From NCBI GenBank assembly GCA_963748295.1, contig CAVVIH010000001.1, forward strand, positions 496,001 through 560,000: a stretch of 64,000 bases of DNA, written 5' to 3'. Positions within the stretch are counted from its first letter, which is position 1. Each line of letters opens with the position of its first letter. This DNA is from CAVVIH01 sp963748295. Its GTDB lineage: Bacteria > Acidobacteriota > Vicinamibacteria > Vicinamibacterales > 2-12-FULL-66-21. Made by a program: the position numbers and the translations under genes. Below, in pieces: positions 9,221 to 20,444 of the stretch. The notes beneath the pieces are model-generated. The model was not told where the DNA came from and ran no database searches. It saw only the letters and a list, made by a program, of their open reading frames with translations.

Positions 9221-10726
9221 ATGAGCGGATTGCGGTGGCTGGCGGCGGCGATGGTGCTGCTGGCGGCGGGTGCCAGCGGGCGCGGGCAGGAGCCTCCGTC
9301 GCTCCTGATTCGAAACGCGATGGTCCTGGACGGCACCGGCGCGCCGGGCCGTCAGGCCGACGTTCGCATCGCCGGCGCGAAGATTGTCGAGGTTGGACGA
9401 CTGACGCCGGCCTCCGGGGAACGCATGATCGACGTCGGTGGCATGACGCTGGCGCCCGGCTTCATCGACACGCACAGCCACCACGACCGCGGACTCTCCG
9501 AACGCCCTGATGTGCTCGCCGCGGTCAGCCAGGGCATCACCACCATCGTCGTCGGGCAGGACGGCGGCTCCTCGTTTCCGCTCGCGAAGTTCTTCGACTC
9601 GCTCCAGGCCTCGCCCGTCGCGCTCAACGTGGCGTCGTACGTCGGGCACGGCACCATTCGCAGGCGCGTGCTGGGCGACGACTACCGGCGCGCGGCCACC
9701 GACGAGGAGCTCGCGAAAATGCGCGAGATGCTCCGCGCGGAAATGCAGGCCGGCGCGTTCGGCCTGTCGACCGGTCTCGAGTACGACCCCGGTATTTATT
9801 CCAAACCTGAAGAGATAATCGCGCTCGCGAAAGACGTCGCGGCGATGGGCGGCCGCTACATGAGCCACATCCGCAGTGAGGATCGCCACTTCTGGAAAGC
9901 GATCGACGAGGTGATCACGATCGGACGCGAGGCGAAGCTGCCGGTCCATGTGTCCCACGTGAAGCTGGCGATGCGGAATCTGTGGGGCCAGTCGGCGAAG
10001 CTGCTGCAGACGATGGATCGGGCGCGGAAGGATGGCGTGCAACTGACCGCGGATATCTACCCCTATACGTATTGGCAGTCTGGCGCGACGGTCCTGTTTC
10101 CGGAACGCAACTATGACGACGAGGCGGAGGCGGAGCTGGTCTTGAAGGAAGTGGTGGCGCCGGTGGATCTGCTCTTCACGTCGTTTCCCACCAACCCGGC
10201 ATATGCGGGCAGGACGCTCGCGCAGATTGCATCCGAGCGCGGTACGAAGCCGGCGCCCACGCTGCTTGCACTGATCAAGGAAAACGAGGCGGCTGGTACG
10301 TCGGCGACCGTCGTCGCCACCAGCATGGATGAGAAGGACGTGGCCGAGCTGATGAAATGGCCGTTCGCCGACATCTGCAGCGACGGCGCGATGGGAGGCG
10401 GACATCCGCGCGGGTTTGGCGCCTTCCCGCGCGTCCTGGGGATCTATGTCAGGGAACGCGGGGTGCTGAAGCTCGAAGACGCGATTCGCAAGATGACCAC
10501 GCTGGCCGCGGCAAACGCAGGCATCAAGGATCGCGGCCGGATCGCGCCAGGGCAGTTCGCCGACCTCGTGCTGTTCGATCCGCGCTCGGTGGTCGATCGG
10601 GCGACGACCGCCGCGCCGCAGGCACAGTCGGAGGGGATCAAGACGGTGTGGGTGAACGGCGTGGAAGTGTTCCGGGACGGCGCGGCTACCGGCGCGCGTC
10701 CGGGTCAGGTTCTGCGAGCGCGCTAG
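9221..10726 (+). CDS. D-aminoacylase / N-acyl-D-amino-acid deacylase-like amidohydrolase, exported
   Basis: This is a 501-residue amidohydrolase-superfamily protein with a Sec signal (first ~23 residues) and the D-aminoacylase layout. The beta-strand-1 metal motif is DTHSHHD near residue 88. Further metal and active-site stretches are SHIRSED and HVSHVKLA near 235-255, CSDGAMGGGHPRGFGAF near 390, and a late GRIAPGQFADLVLFDP. The family removes acyl groups from D-amino acids or acts as a dipeptidase; an exported member would take part in peptide or cell-wall recycling. A strong Shine-Dalgarno AGGAGG lies 8 bases before ATG 9221. It probably stands alone, with the next gene 137 bp away behind a repeat block. 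Confidence 0.87.
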   Translation: MSGLRWLAAAMVLLAAGASGRGQEPPSLLIRNAMVLDGTGAPGRQADVRIAGAKIVEVGRLTPASGERMIDVGGMTLAPGFIDTHSHHDRGLSERPDVLAAVSQGITTIVVGQDGGSSFPLAKFFDSLQASPVALNVASYVGHGTIRRRVLGDDYRRAATDEELAKMREMLRAEMQAGAFGLSTGLEYDPGIYSKPEEIIALAKDVAAMGGRYMSHIRSEDRHFWKAIDEVITIGREAKLPVHVSHVKLAMRNLWGQSAKLLQTMDRARKDGVQLTADIYPYTYWQSGATVLFPERNYDDEAEAELVLKEVVAPVDLLFTSFPTNPAYAGRTLAQIASERGTKPAPTLLALIKENEAAGTSATVVATSMDEKDVAELMKWPFADICSDGAMGGGHPRGFGAFPRVLGIYVRERGVLKLEDAIRKMTTLAAANAGIKDRGRIAPGQFADLVLFDPRSVVDRATTAAPQAQSEGIKTVWVNGVEVFRDGAATGARPGQVLRAR

Positions 10727-10728
10727 GT

Positions 10729-10845
10729 CGTAGCGCAGGCCTTGCGAGCCGAAGACGCAGGGCCTTCAGCGAGCCGTAGCGCAGGCCTTCAGCGAGCCGT
10801 AGCGCAGGCCTTCAGCGAGCCGTAGCGCAGGCCTTTAGGCCTGCC
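10729..10845. repeat. 23-bp tandem repeat ending in a palindrome (GTAGCGCAGGCC family)
   Basis: Two exact 23-bp units (10775-10797 and 10798-10820), starting CGTAGCGCAGGCC and ending CAGCGAGC, are flanked by degenerate copies from 10729. A terminal copy at 10821-10845 ends in the perfect palindrome GCAGGCCTTTAGGCCTGC (10827-10844). A relative occurs at 47410-47463. The block sits between the D-aminoacylase and DUF3500 genes and could act as a terminator or REP-like element. Confidence 0.85.
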
Positions 10846-10862
10846 TGGAGTAAGGAGCCAAC

Positions 10863-11891
10863 GTGCGAAAGATCCTTGCCTTCTCGATGATGCTCGGCGC
10901 CGCGGTGATGATGGCGGCGCAATCACGAGCCCCTGAAGCCGCGATGGCCGCCGCCGCGAAAGCGCTCCTCTCAACGCTGGACGAAGCGCAGACCGCGAAG
11001 ATCAAATGGCCCTTCGACTCCGAAGAGCGGTTCAACTGGCACTTCATTCCGCGCGAGCGCCAGGGGCTGTCGCTCAAAGCGATGGACGAGCGCCAGCGGA
11101 AGGCGGCGTTCGCGCTGCTCGGCGCCGGGCTGAGCGCGAAGGGCTACACCAAGGCGGAGACGATTCGCAGCCTCGAACTCGTGCTGCGTGCGATCGAGGG
11201 ATCCGCCCGGCGCGACCCGGAGCTCTACTTCTTCACGATCTTCGGCGAACCGGGGAGCCAGACCTGGGGCTGGCGGTACGAGGGGCATCACATCGCGCAG
11301 AACTGGACGATCGCGGGCGGGAAGGCGGTTGCCACCACTCCTGCGTTCCTCGGCGCGAACCCCGCCGTCGTGCAGGACGGGCCCAGCAAGGGTACGCGCG
11401 TGCTGGGCGCAGAGGAGGATCTGGCGCGTACGCTGCTCGAATCGCTGACGGACGTGCAGCGAAAGGAAGCCATCATCGCGGTGACCGCCCCGAACGACAT
11501 CCTGACCAGCAATTCGCGCAAGGCGTCCATCGTCGACAACACCGGCCTGTCAGCCGGATCGATGACGCCGGCGCAGCAGAAGATGCTGATGACGCTGATC
11601 GAAGAGCACGCGACGGTGCAGGCGTCCGGGCTCGCGGACCAGCGGCTCGCGAAGGTGCGCGCGGACGGCTTCGCCAACATCCGGTTTGCCTGGATGGGAT
11701 CGGTCGCGAAGGGGCTCGGCAACGGGCACTATTACCGGGTGCAGGGCAAGAGCTTCCTGATCGAGTACGACAACGTGCAGAACGAGGCGAATCACCACCA
11801 CATCGTGTGGCGGGACTTCACGGGAGATTTCGGCACGGACCTGCTGGTCGAGCACCACGCGCAGGATCCGCACCACGCCGTAAGCCGGTAA
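10863..11891 (+). CDS. DUF3500 domain protein, exported
   Basis: This 342-residue protein belongs to the uncharacterised DUF3500 family. The characteristic stretches are FNWHFIPRERQGLSLKAM near residue 55, FGEPGSQTWGWRYEGHHIAQ near 128, and the C-terminal IEYDNVQNEANHHHIVWRDF. The start is GTG 10863 with a TAAGGAG ribosome site 8 bases upstream. The first ~22 residues (MRKILAFSMMLGAAVMMAAQS) form a signal peptide. The conserved His-rich and Trp-Gly-Trp motifs suggest a metal-dependent or catalytic role, but none is established. It converges on the DUF6807 gene with only 28 bp between them. Confidence 0.85.
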   Translation: MRKILAFSMMLGAAVMMAAQSRAPEAAMAAAAKALLSTLDEAQTAKIKWPFDSEERFNWHFIPRERQGLSLKAMDERQRKAAFALLGAGLSAKGYTKAETIRSLELVLRAIEGSARRDPELYFFTIFGEPGSQTWGWRYEGHHIAQNWTIAGGKAVATTPAFLGANPAVVQDGPSKGTRVLGAEEDLARTLLESLTDVQRKEAIIAVTAPNDILTSNSRKASIVDNTGLSAGSMTPAQQKMLMTLIEEHATVQASGLADQRLAKVRADGFANIRFAWMGSVAKGLGNGHYYRVQGKSFLIEYDNVQNEANHHHIVWRDFTGDFGTDLLVEHHAQDPHHAVSR

Positions 11892-11919
11892 TCTCCGCGT
11901 GCCGGCCGAAAGCGGGCGC

Positions 11920-13326
11920 CTACGGCTTCGAAGAAGGCGTGGCGAACGCGCGGTGGCGCTGCTCGATCTGCTCGGTGGTGACCGCACCGTTCAGGATCGT
12001 CACCATGTGTCTGAACGTCACCGACTGTTTCGGCTCCAGCCGCAGCGTCAGCTCCGATTGCTTCGGGTCGAACACTTTTCTGCCGAGCGGATTTGCCGCG
12101 AACAGCCCGTAGCCGCGGGCGTGCCAGTAGGTCGGGAAGCCGGGATTCGACGGGTGGTCGAACATCGCGATCGCGATCCGTTCGGCCCCAATCCTTCCAT
12201 TCAGCGTTGTCCATTTTCCGCGGGTGCCCCAGACGGCATCCCCCTTCAATCCTTCGCTGCTCACGTACTCACCGCTGACGTTCGTGTTGTCGAGCACCGG
12301 GACCGATGACGCTTTGCCGGACGCGTCGGTGAACGTCTCCGGCTTGTCGGCCGGCTGTTCCAGCTCCCGCGCGACGCGAAGGCCGAGCACGCCTTCCTTG
12401 TTGTCGCGGAAGACGACCGGTTCCTCTGCCGCAGTCAGTGTCGTCAGACGTTCGATCGTGCGGCTGTCGCCGTCGCCGCTGAAGGTGAACTGCGTGCGCT
12501 CGTTGACGAGCACCTTGCCCTCGGCCGACTTCCAGTCGGCCTCGACAATCAGCACGCCGCGCTCGGCGCCGCCCGTCGCCTGCACGACGCGCCGGTGGAC
12601 GATCGTGCCCATCTTCGGGACGCGTTCCTTTTCGATCGCGTCGGAGTTGTTCCAGAAGTCGAGGCCGTTGACGTCGCCGTGATTGAACCAGAGCCCCACG
12701 TGATGCGGGTGATCGACGCGTTCGCCCTTCCTGGGCTCGAGCGGAAATCCCCGCGTCACCACCGTCCCGCTGGCTGCGCGAATGGAGTAGAGCACGGGCT
12801 TCTTGAGGGTCGCCGGATAGATGTAGGACGTGAAGGGCTTGCCGTCGATCGTCACGTCCACGCGCTGCGCCGCTTCGTTCGGCGCCACCTGAATCCGTGG
12901 AGCCTGCTGCTCGTAGTTGATCATGATGACCAGATCTTCGTTGCCGATCTGCTTCAACCCGTGCGAGCTGCCTGGCCTGGTCAGGACCGCCGCGCCCGGT
13001 CCGACCTCGAAGCTCTTGCCATCGATCGTCATGAGGCCGCGGCCGCTGAGCACGTAGTAGATCTCGTCTTCTTTCTGTAGGTGATAGCCGATCCCCGAAC
13101 CCGGCTTGAGCGCGCGTTTTCTGAAGACGAGCTTCAAGCCCGGCGCGTTCTTGAAGAACGAGTAGCCGACCGTCTGCCCGCCGCCGCTGTGCGTGCCCGG
13201 CTCGTTGACGGCCACCTCGGCGTCGCGCTCGAGGATGTAGCCGCCCGGCGTGGCTTGCTGACTGGTCGAACCCGTCTGCCACGCAACGGAAAGCCCGACA
13301 ATGCATCCCAGCACGAACGTTCTCAT
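11920..13326 (-). CDS. Cupin plus DUF6807 (PmoA-like) protein, exported
   Basis: This 468-residue two-part protein starts with a signal peptide (MRTFVLGCIVGLSVAWQTGS). A cupin domain (about 60-140) carries GIGYHLQKEDEIYYVLSGRG and a second motif around PGSSHGLK. A DUF6807/PmoA-like domain follows to the end, with VDHPHHVGLWFNHGDVNGLD near 235 and YWHARGYGLFAANPLG near 430. Family function is unknown; such proteins often occur in glycan loci. It starts 9 bp after the GH95 gene's stop, so it is the last gene of the ABC transporter, fuconate dehydratase and fucosidase run. A carbohydrate-binding or sugar-isomerising role is a guess from context. Confidence 0.8.
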   Translation of the reverse strand: MRTFVLGCIVGLSVAWQTGSTSQQATPGGYILERDAEVAVNEPGTHSGGGQTVGYSFFKNAPGLKLVFRKRALKPGSGIGYHLQKEDEIYYVLSGRGLMTIDGKSFEVGPGAAVLTRPGSSHGLKQIGNEDLVIMINYEQQAPRIQVAPNEAAQRVDVTIDGKPFTSYIYPATLKKPVLYSIRAASGTVVTRGFPLEPRKGERVDHPHHVGLWFNHGDVNGLDFWNNSDAIEKERVPKMGTIVHRRVVQATGGAERGVLIVEADWKSAEGKVLVNERTQFTFSGDGDSRTIERLTTLTAAEEPVVFRDNKEGVLGLRVARELEQPADKPETFTDASGKASSVPVLDNTNVSGEYVSSEGLKGDAVWGTRGKWTTLNGRIGAERIAIAMFDHPSNPGFPTYWHARGYGLFAANPLGRKVFDPKQSELTLRLEPKQSVTFRHMVTILNGAVTTEQIEQRHRAFATPSSKP

Positions 13327-13335
13327 TGTGTCCCC

Positions 13336-15653
13336 CTATTGCAGTTGTAGCTGATACGCCTGACCGGCACGCAGTGACACGATACGCTGATCCCGGCCGG
13401 CGCGTATTCGATAAGTGCCATCGACTTTGGGCCGTAGCGTGGCAGACGACACCCGGCCCTTGGTCCAGGTCACGTCGACCTCGACGCCGCCGCGTGCACG
13501 CAGCCCCTTGAACGCGCCGTCGGGCCATGCCGAGGGCAGCGCCGGCAGCAGGTGAATTTCGCCGGCGTGGCTCTGAAGCAGCATTTCGGCGATGCCCGCC
13601 GTTCCGCCGAAGTTGCCGTCGATCTGGAACGGCGGGTGCAGATCCCACAGGTTGGGCAGCGTCGATTTTGCGAGAAGCGCCTGCAGGTTCTCGTAAGCCT
13701 TGTCGCCATCCTCCAGCCTGGCCCAGAAGTTGATGATCCACGCGCGGCTCCATCCGGTATGGCCACCGCCATGCGCGAGCCGGCGTTCGATCGTGGCTCT
13801 CGCCGCCTTCGCCAGATCCGGAGTGCCGCGCATCGTGATCTGCGTCGCCCGGATGCAGCGCGTAGAGCTGCGAGATGTGCCGATGGCCCGGCTCGGGCTC
13901 GTCGTAATCCTCCGACCATTCCATGATCTGGCCGTGACGGCCGATTTCGGGCGGAGGAAGACGACGCCGCGTCGCGTCGAGCCGAGCGCGGAACTCGCGA
14001 TCGAGATCAAGGAGTTCGGCGGCGCGGATCGTCTGGCGGAACAGGCCGTCGATGATCTGGTGATCCATCGACGGTCCCATGCACAGAATGCCGACCTGCC
14101 CGTTCGGCAGGCGATAACGGTTCTCGGGCGAGACGGATGGGCCGCTGACCAGCCGTCCTTTTGGATCGGGAACGAGGTAGTCGAGAAAGAACTCCGCCGC
14201 TTCCTTCATCACGGGATATGACTTTTCGAGGAAGGCGCGATCGCCGGCGAACTGGTAGTGCTCCCAGTGGTGCTGAAGAAGCCAGGCGACGCCGGTCGCC
14301 CACAAGCCCGATCGAGGCAGATCGCCGGGAGCGGTAAAACCCCAGACGTCCGTGATGTGATGCGCGACGAAGCCGCGGGCGCCGTAGTGGACGTTCGCGG
14401 TCCGCCGTCCTGGTTCGCGCAGCGACTCGACGAAGTCGAACAACGGCAGGTGGGTCTCGGCGAGGTTCGTCACCTCCGCCGGCCAGTAGTTCATCTGCAG
14501 GTTGATGTTCAGGTGATAGTCGCTGTCCCACGGCGGGTTCATGCTGTCGTTCCAGAGTCCCTGCAGGTTCGCGGGTAGGCCGCCGGGGCGGCTGCTGGCT
14601 ATGAGGAGGTAGCGTCCGAACTGAAAATACAGGCTGTCGAGACTCGAGGTCGCGCTCGCCGCGCTTCACCCGTTCGAGACGCTCGTCTGTGGGACGCGCG
14701 GCTGCTTCCTCGTCTCCATCCCCGAGCCGAAGGGCGGCCCGCCTGAAAAGCGCACGATGATCCGCAACATGACGGTCACGCAGCTCCGCGTAAGGTCTGG
14801 CGGCAGCGTCAGCGATCTGCCGTGCTGTCATCTTCGCGGGATCGCCACCGCGATAGCTGGTGTTCGCCGCGATCAACAGCGTCACCGCGCTGACACCATC
14901 GACCAGGATGCGCTCGGGAAAGGTTTCGAGCTTTCCGCCCTCGGGCAATACCTTGACCGTTCCCTGGAACGCGAGGCCTTTCCCGCCCGCAAGCGCTCCC
15001 ACCAGATCCAGCCTGTCACTTCCAACGATCTGCGTCGTCGCGTCCTGCGAGCGCTCGATCCACACCGACGTCGAGAACCGCGCGCCGCCGGCGGCGCCGA
15101 GCCGGACGACGATCGCCTGATCGGGGTGGCTGGCAAAGATCTCGCGCGTCAGCCGGACACTGCCGGCGCGGTAGCTGACGCGGACGATGGCGGAATCGAG
15201 ATCGAGCTCGCGGCGGTAGTCCGAAATCGGCTCTTCGTGATCGAAGATCAGCCGCAGATCGCCGAGCGTCTGATACGACGGCAAGCGCTGCGGCCGTCCC
15301 ATCAGGTAGCGCTCGGCAAGCGCGTATGCGTCGAGCGGCGCTCCCGCAAAGAGCAGCCTGCGGACTTCCGGCAGATACTTCAGCGCATCCGGGCTGTTGC
15401 GATCCTGGCGCCCGCCCATCCAGAGCGAGTGCTCGTTCAGCTGAATGCGCTCGCGATTGACCGACCCAAACACCATCGCGCCCAGACGGCCGTTGCCGAT
15501 CGGCATCGCGTGATCCCATTGCGGCGCCGGTTGGCGGTACCAGAGTGTCGACGCGGCTGGAGCACCGTCAGCCGGTGGCGCCGGCGCTTGCGACGCAGCC
15601 ACGGCGCCGGCAACCGCCACGGCACAGACGAGAAGTCTCAACTGCCGCCTCAT
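13336..15653 (-). CDS. Glycoside hydrolase family 95 (alpha-L-fucosidase), frameshifted
   Basis: Reassembled across two frame breaks (about 14650 and 13860), this is a ~770-residue exported GH95 enzyme, the normal family length. It has a signal peptide (LRLLVCAVAVAGAVAAS), then PAPQWDHAMPIGNGRLGAMV. The catalytic-cleft motif NINLQMNYWPAEVTNL follows, with the paired Asn used by GH95. The Glu region is IMEWSEDYDEPEPGHRHISQ, and WDLHPPFQIDGNFGG carries the late Asp. GH95 enzymes release alpha-1,2-L-fucose by inversion. ATG 15653 is preferred: the open frame to 15689 only reads tandem-repeat DNA. The neighbouring L-fuconate dehydratase and ABC transporter agree with a fucose role. The two breaks may be sequencing errors. 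Confidence 0.87.
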
Positions 15654-15654
15654 A

Positions 15655-15690
15655 CTTCTTACTTCGTACTTCTTACTTCGTACTTCCACA
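15655..15690. repeat. ACTTCGTACTTCTT tandem repeat at a gene junction
   Basis: Direct copies of a 14-bp unit (ACTTCTTACTTCGT) span the end of the dehydratase gene and the leader of the GH95 gene. The last residues of the dehydratase (KYEVRSTK) are encoded by the repeat. Confidence 0.8.
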
Positions 15691-16966
15691 CTGCGCCAGA
15701 CGGATATGCGTATTCCTCGCGCGAAGCCGGGCGAATCTCCGTGCTGTAGCCCGGCCGGGTCGGCAGCAGGTAATGCCCGTCACGAATGGCGACGGGGTCG
15801 ACGAAATGCTCGTGCAGATGGTCCACGTACTCGATGACGCGATCCTGCATGGTGCCGGTGATCGCGATGTAGTCGAACATCGACAGGTGCTGGACCAGCT
15901 CGCACAGGCCCACCCCGCCCGCGTGCGGGCACACCGGCACGCCGAACTTCGCCGCCATCAGCATCACCGCGAGGTTCTCGTTCACCCCGCCGAGGCGGCA
16001 GCTGTCGATCTGACAGACGCCGATCGCCTCGGCCTGAAGGAGCTGCTTGAAAATCACGCGGTTGGCCGCGTGCTCCCCGGTCGCGACGCGCACCGGCGCG
16101 ACCCCGCGTGCAATCGCCGCGTGCCCCAGCACGTCGTCGGGCGAGGTCGGCTCCTCGATCCACCAGAGGTCGAACTTCGCGAGCGCATTGACGCGCTCGA
16201 TCGCCTCGCCGACGTCCCAGCGCTGGTTGGCATCGATCATCAGCTTGCACGTCCGGCCGAGCTCGTGCCGCACCACGCCGAGCCGGCGTGCATCGTCTTC
16301 GGCCGTGCCGCCGACCTTGACCTTGAAATGCCGCCATCCTTCGGCGAGCGCGTCGCGGCAAAGGCCGCGGATTTGCTCGTCGGAGTATCCGAACCAGCCG
16401 ACCGACGTGGTGTAGGCCGGATACCCCGTCTTCAGCAGCTCGATTTCGCGCGCGGCTTTCGTCGGCGCCTGTCCCTCGAGAATCTCGAGCGCCTCTTCGG
16501 GTGTGAGCGCGTCGGTGATGTAGCGGAAATCGATGCACGAGACGATCTGCCGCGGCGTCATGTCCGCGAGCAGCTTCCATAGCGGCTTGCGCTCGGCCTT
16601 CGCATGCAGATCCCAGATCGCGTTGACGATGGCGGCAAGCGCGAGGTGGATGACACCCTTCTCAGGGCCAAGCCACCGAAGCTGCGAGTCTCCAGCCAGC
16701 AGGCGCCAGAACCCGGCGAAGTCGGAGGTGATTTCGTCCAGGCGGCGGCCGATGACGTGCGGTCTGAACGCCTCAATCGCAAGCGCGACCACCTCATTGC
16801 CGCGGCCGATCGTGAACGCAAGCCCGTGACCCTCGATACCACTGTCCGTCCCAAGCACGACGTATGCAGCGGAGTAGTCCGGATCCGGATGCATCGCATC
16901 GGTTCCCGCGTTCGTGCGCGAGGTGGGAAAGCGCAGGTCGGAAACTGTCAGAGTGTTGATGACCAT
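15659..16966 (-). CDS. L-fuconate dehydratase (enolase superfamily)
   Basis: This is a 435-residue mandelate-racemase-type enolase-superfamily enzyme matching L-fuconate dehydratase. N-terminal cap motifs are LTVSDLRFPTSRTNAGTDAM and HPDPDYSAAYVVL. The barrel has the KVKVGG lysine motif, metal ligands in LMIDANQRWDV, IEEPTSPDDVLGH and ATGEHAANRV, and a late CPHAGGVGLCELVQH with the catalytic-base His. It converts L-fuconate to 2-keto-3-deoxy-L-fuconate. ATG 16966 is chosen because the open frame upstream (to 16999) reads a (GGGATTT)n repeat. That repeat forms the mRNA leader immediately before the start codon. It sits 57 bp after the ABC permease and overlaps the GH95 leader. Confidence in the substrate comes from the cap motifs plus context. 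Confidence 0.88.
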   Translation of the reverse strand: MVINTLTVSDLRFPTSRTNAGTDAMHPDPDYSAAYVVLGTDSGIEGHGLAFTIGRGNEVVALAIEAFRPHVIGRRLDEITSDFAGFWRLLAGDSQLRWLGPEKGVIHLALAAIVNAIWDLHAKAERKPLWKLLADMTPRQIVSCIDFRYITDALTPEEALEILEGQAPTKAAREIELLKTGYPAYTTSVGWFGYSDEQIRGLCRDALAEGWRHFKVKVGGTAEDDARRLGVVRHELGRTCKLMIDANQRWDVGEAIERVNALAKFDLWWIEEPTSPDDVLGHAAIARGVAPVRVATGEHAANRVIFKQLLQAEAIGVCQIDSCRLGGVNENLAVMLMAAKFGVPVCPHAGGVGLCELVQHLSMFDYIAITGTMQDRVIEYVDHLHEHFVDPVAIRDGHYLLPTRPGYSTEIRPASREEYAYPSGAVWKYEVRSTK

Positions 16967-17000
16967 CCTAAATCCCAAATCCCAAATCCCAAATCCCAAT
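16967..17000 (-). repeat. Telomere-like (GGGATTT)n tract in the fuconate dehydratase leader
   Basis: On the minus strand four G3 runs separated by ATTT, followed by ATTTAGG, lie directly before the ATG at 16966. They match the G-quadruplex pattern G3N4G3N4G3N4G3. If transcribed, the tract covers the ribosome-binding region. Confidence 0.85.
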
Positions 17001-17023
17001 CACTAATCACTACTCACAAATCA

Positions 17024-17973
17024 CTAATTGGAAGATCGCCTCGTCCGCCAGTGGTCCAGAGCCACCGCGAGAATGATGATGCCTCCGGTGACGATCTGCT
17101 GAATCCAGTTCGGCAGGCCGCGCTGCGAGCAGCCGATCTGGATCACCGCCATGGTGGTCGCGCCGAGGACGGTCCCGAGCACGGAGCCTCTTCCGCCCGC
17201 GAGGCTGCCGCCGCCGATGATGACTGCCGCAATCACGTCGAGCTCGAGGCCGTCCGCCACGGTGGGGTCGCCTACAGAGAGCCGCGAGAACTGCAGCAGC
17301 CCTGCGACCCCGGCCAGCATTGCGCCAATCGTGTACACCGCAATCTTCGTCCGCTCGACGGCCACGCCGCAGAGACGCGCGGTCCGTTCGTTCGAACCAA
17401 TCGAGAACAGGTGACGGCCGAACCGCGTGTAGCCGAGCGTCGTTGCCACGAGCAGCGCGAGCAGCGCCACGATCCAGATGCCCGCGGGCGCCAGCAGCGC
17501 GCTGTCCGGATCGACCGTGCGCATCAGCTCGTTGAGCCAGGTCGCCGGGGCTTCGATGCGCCGTTCCTCGGCCAGACCCTTGGCCGCGCCGCGCACCAGA
17601 ATCATCATGCCCAGCGTAACGATGAACGGGATGACGCGCAGCGCGGTGATCAGGACGCCATTGGCCAGCCCGCAGAGCGCGGCCGCCGCCACGCCTGCCA
17701 GCGCCGCCGCGCCGGGGCCGGCGTCCGCTCGCAGCATCACGGCGACGACGACCGTGGTGAGCGCGACGACCGATCCGACCGACAGATCGATGCCGCCAGA
17801 CACGATGATCATCGTCATGCCGAGCGCCGCGGTGCAGACGATCGCCGTCTGGCGGGCGATCAGCTCGACGTTCGCGCCGCTGAAGAACCGCGGGCCGATC
17901 AAGGCGCCGAACAGGATCGCGACGAACAGCAGCCCGAGCAGCGGGCCGCCGGTATCGATCAGCCTGCGCAGGT

Positions 17974-17977
<4 letters not shown>
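17024..17977 (-). CDS. Sugar ABC transporter permease (ribose/RbsC type)
   Basis: This is a 317-residue inner-membrane permease of the CUT2 (ribose/xylose/fucose-type) family with about 8-10 hydrophobic segments. The family signatures are GGIDLSVGSVVALTTVVVA near residue 60, PFIVTLGMMILVRGAAKGLA, and the C-terminal IGGGSLAGGRGSVLGTVLGA. The start is GTG 17977, overlapping the ATPase stop (17974-17976). The longer open frame upstream is shadow sequence within the ATPase gene. It is the third gene of binding protein, ATPase and permease. Its neighbours (fuconate dehydratase, fucosidase) suggest L-fucose or a related deoxysugar as cargo. Confidence 0.9.
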
Positions 17978-19463
<1,486 letters not shown>

Positions 19464-19479
<16 letters not shown>

Positions 19480-20444
19480 TTCGACAGGTCCGGCTGGAGC
19501 AGCTCCTTGACGTCCGGTTGATCCATGCGGTCGCGCGTCACGAGCTGCACGCCCGTATCAATCCGGCGCTCGACCTTCTCCTTGCGAATGTGCGCGACGA
19601 GTGTCTTGACGCCGAGGTATCCCATCTTCAGCGGGTCCTGCAGAATCAAGCCGTCGATGTGCCCGTCGCGCAGCGCCTTGACGAGGTTGTCCGACGCGTC
19701 GAACCCGATGAAGCGCACCTTGCCCGCCCATCCGTTGTCCTGCAGCACGCGCAGCATCGCGAACGTCGACGACTCGTTGGGCGTGAAGATCGCGTCCACG
19801 CCCAGCGTTCCGTCGGGAGCCTTCAGGCTGCTCAGCACCGCTTCCGCCTTCTTGTAGGCTCCCTCGACGTCGGCGCCGCCGTATTGATTGGAGCTGACGA
19901 TCTGGATGCCGGGCTGATCCCGGAACGCGCCGAGGAATCCTTCTTCCCGCTTCGACGTGCTGTCGTGTCCTTCGGCATACCGGAGCAGCATCACGCGTCC
20001 GCGTCCGTTGAGCAGCTTGACGACGTGCTCGCCGGCGAGGCGGCCGCCGACTTCGTTGTCGGTGGCGACGAAGCTGACGTAGTCGTCGCCCTTCAGCCCG
20101 GAGTCGAAGATCACGACCGGAATGCCGCGCTTCATCGCGCTCGATACCGGCGCAACCAGGGCCGATTCATCGAGCGGCGCCAGCGCGATGCCCGCGACGC
20201 CGCGGGCGATGGCGTTCTCGACTTCGGTCACCTGCGATTCGCGATCGTCCTCCCGCAACGGCCCGCGCCACGCGACTTGGACGCCGAGCTCCTGTGCCGC
20301 TTTCTCGGCGCCCGCGTGGATGCTTTGCCAGAAGACGTGGGAGGTGCCTTTCGGAATGACCGCAACGGTCATCGTGCCATCCGAGCCGCCTCCGCTGCAC
20401 GCGATCGTGAGGAGCAGAGCGGTGAGTGTGATGAGTCTGCGCAT
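19464..20444 (-). CDS. Sugar ABC transporter substrate-binding lipoprotein (RbsB type)
   Basis: This is a periplasmic-binding-protein-type-1 sugar binder of 326 residues. ATG 20444 gives a clean lipoprotein signal MRRLITLTALLLTIACSGGG with lipobox LTIAC. The two upstream in-frame Met codons would spoil it. The mature protein has the family start MTVAVIPKGTSHVFWQSI, GIALAPLDESALVAPV, IPVVIFDSG and TPNESSTFAMLRVLQD. It is first in the transporter operon. The 382-bp leader contains a large palindromic repeat element. The ligand is probably a deoxyhexose, from gene context only. Confidence 0.9.

Noticed and set aside
12269..14542. 757-codon minus-strand open frame
   Set aside because: Only the first ~230 codons are GH95 sequence. 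The rest is the wrong frame of GH95 and of the cupin-DUF6807 gene, joined because a frame break hides the true continuation.
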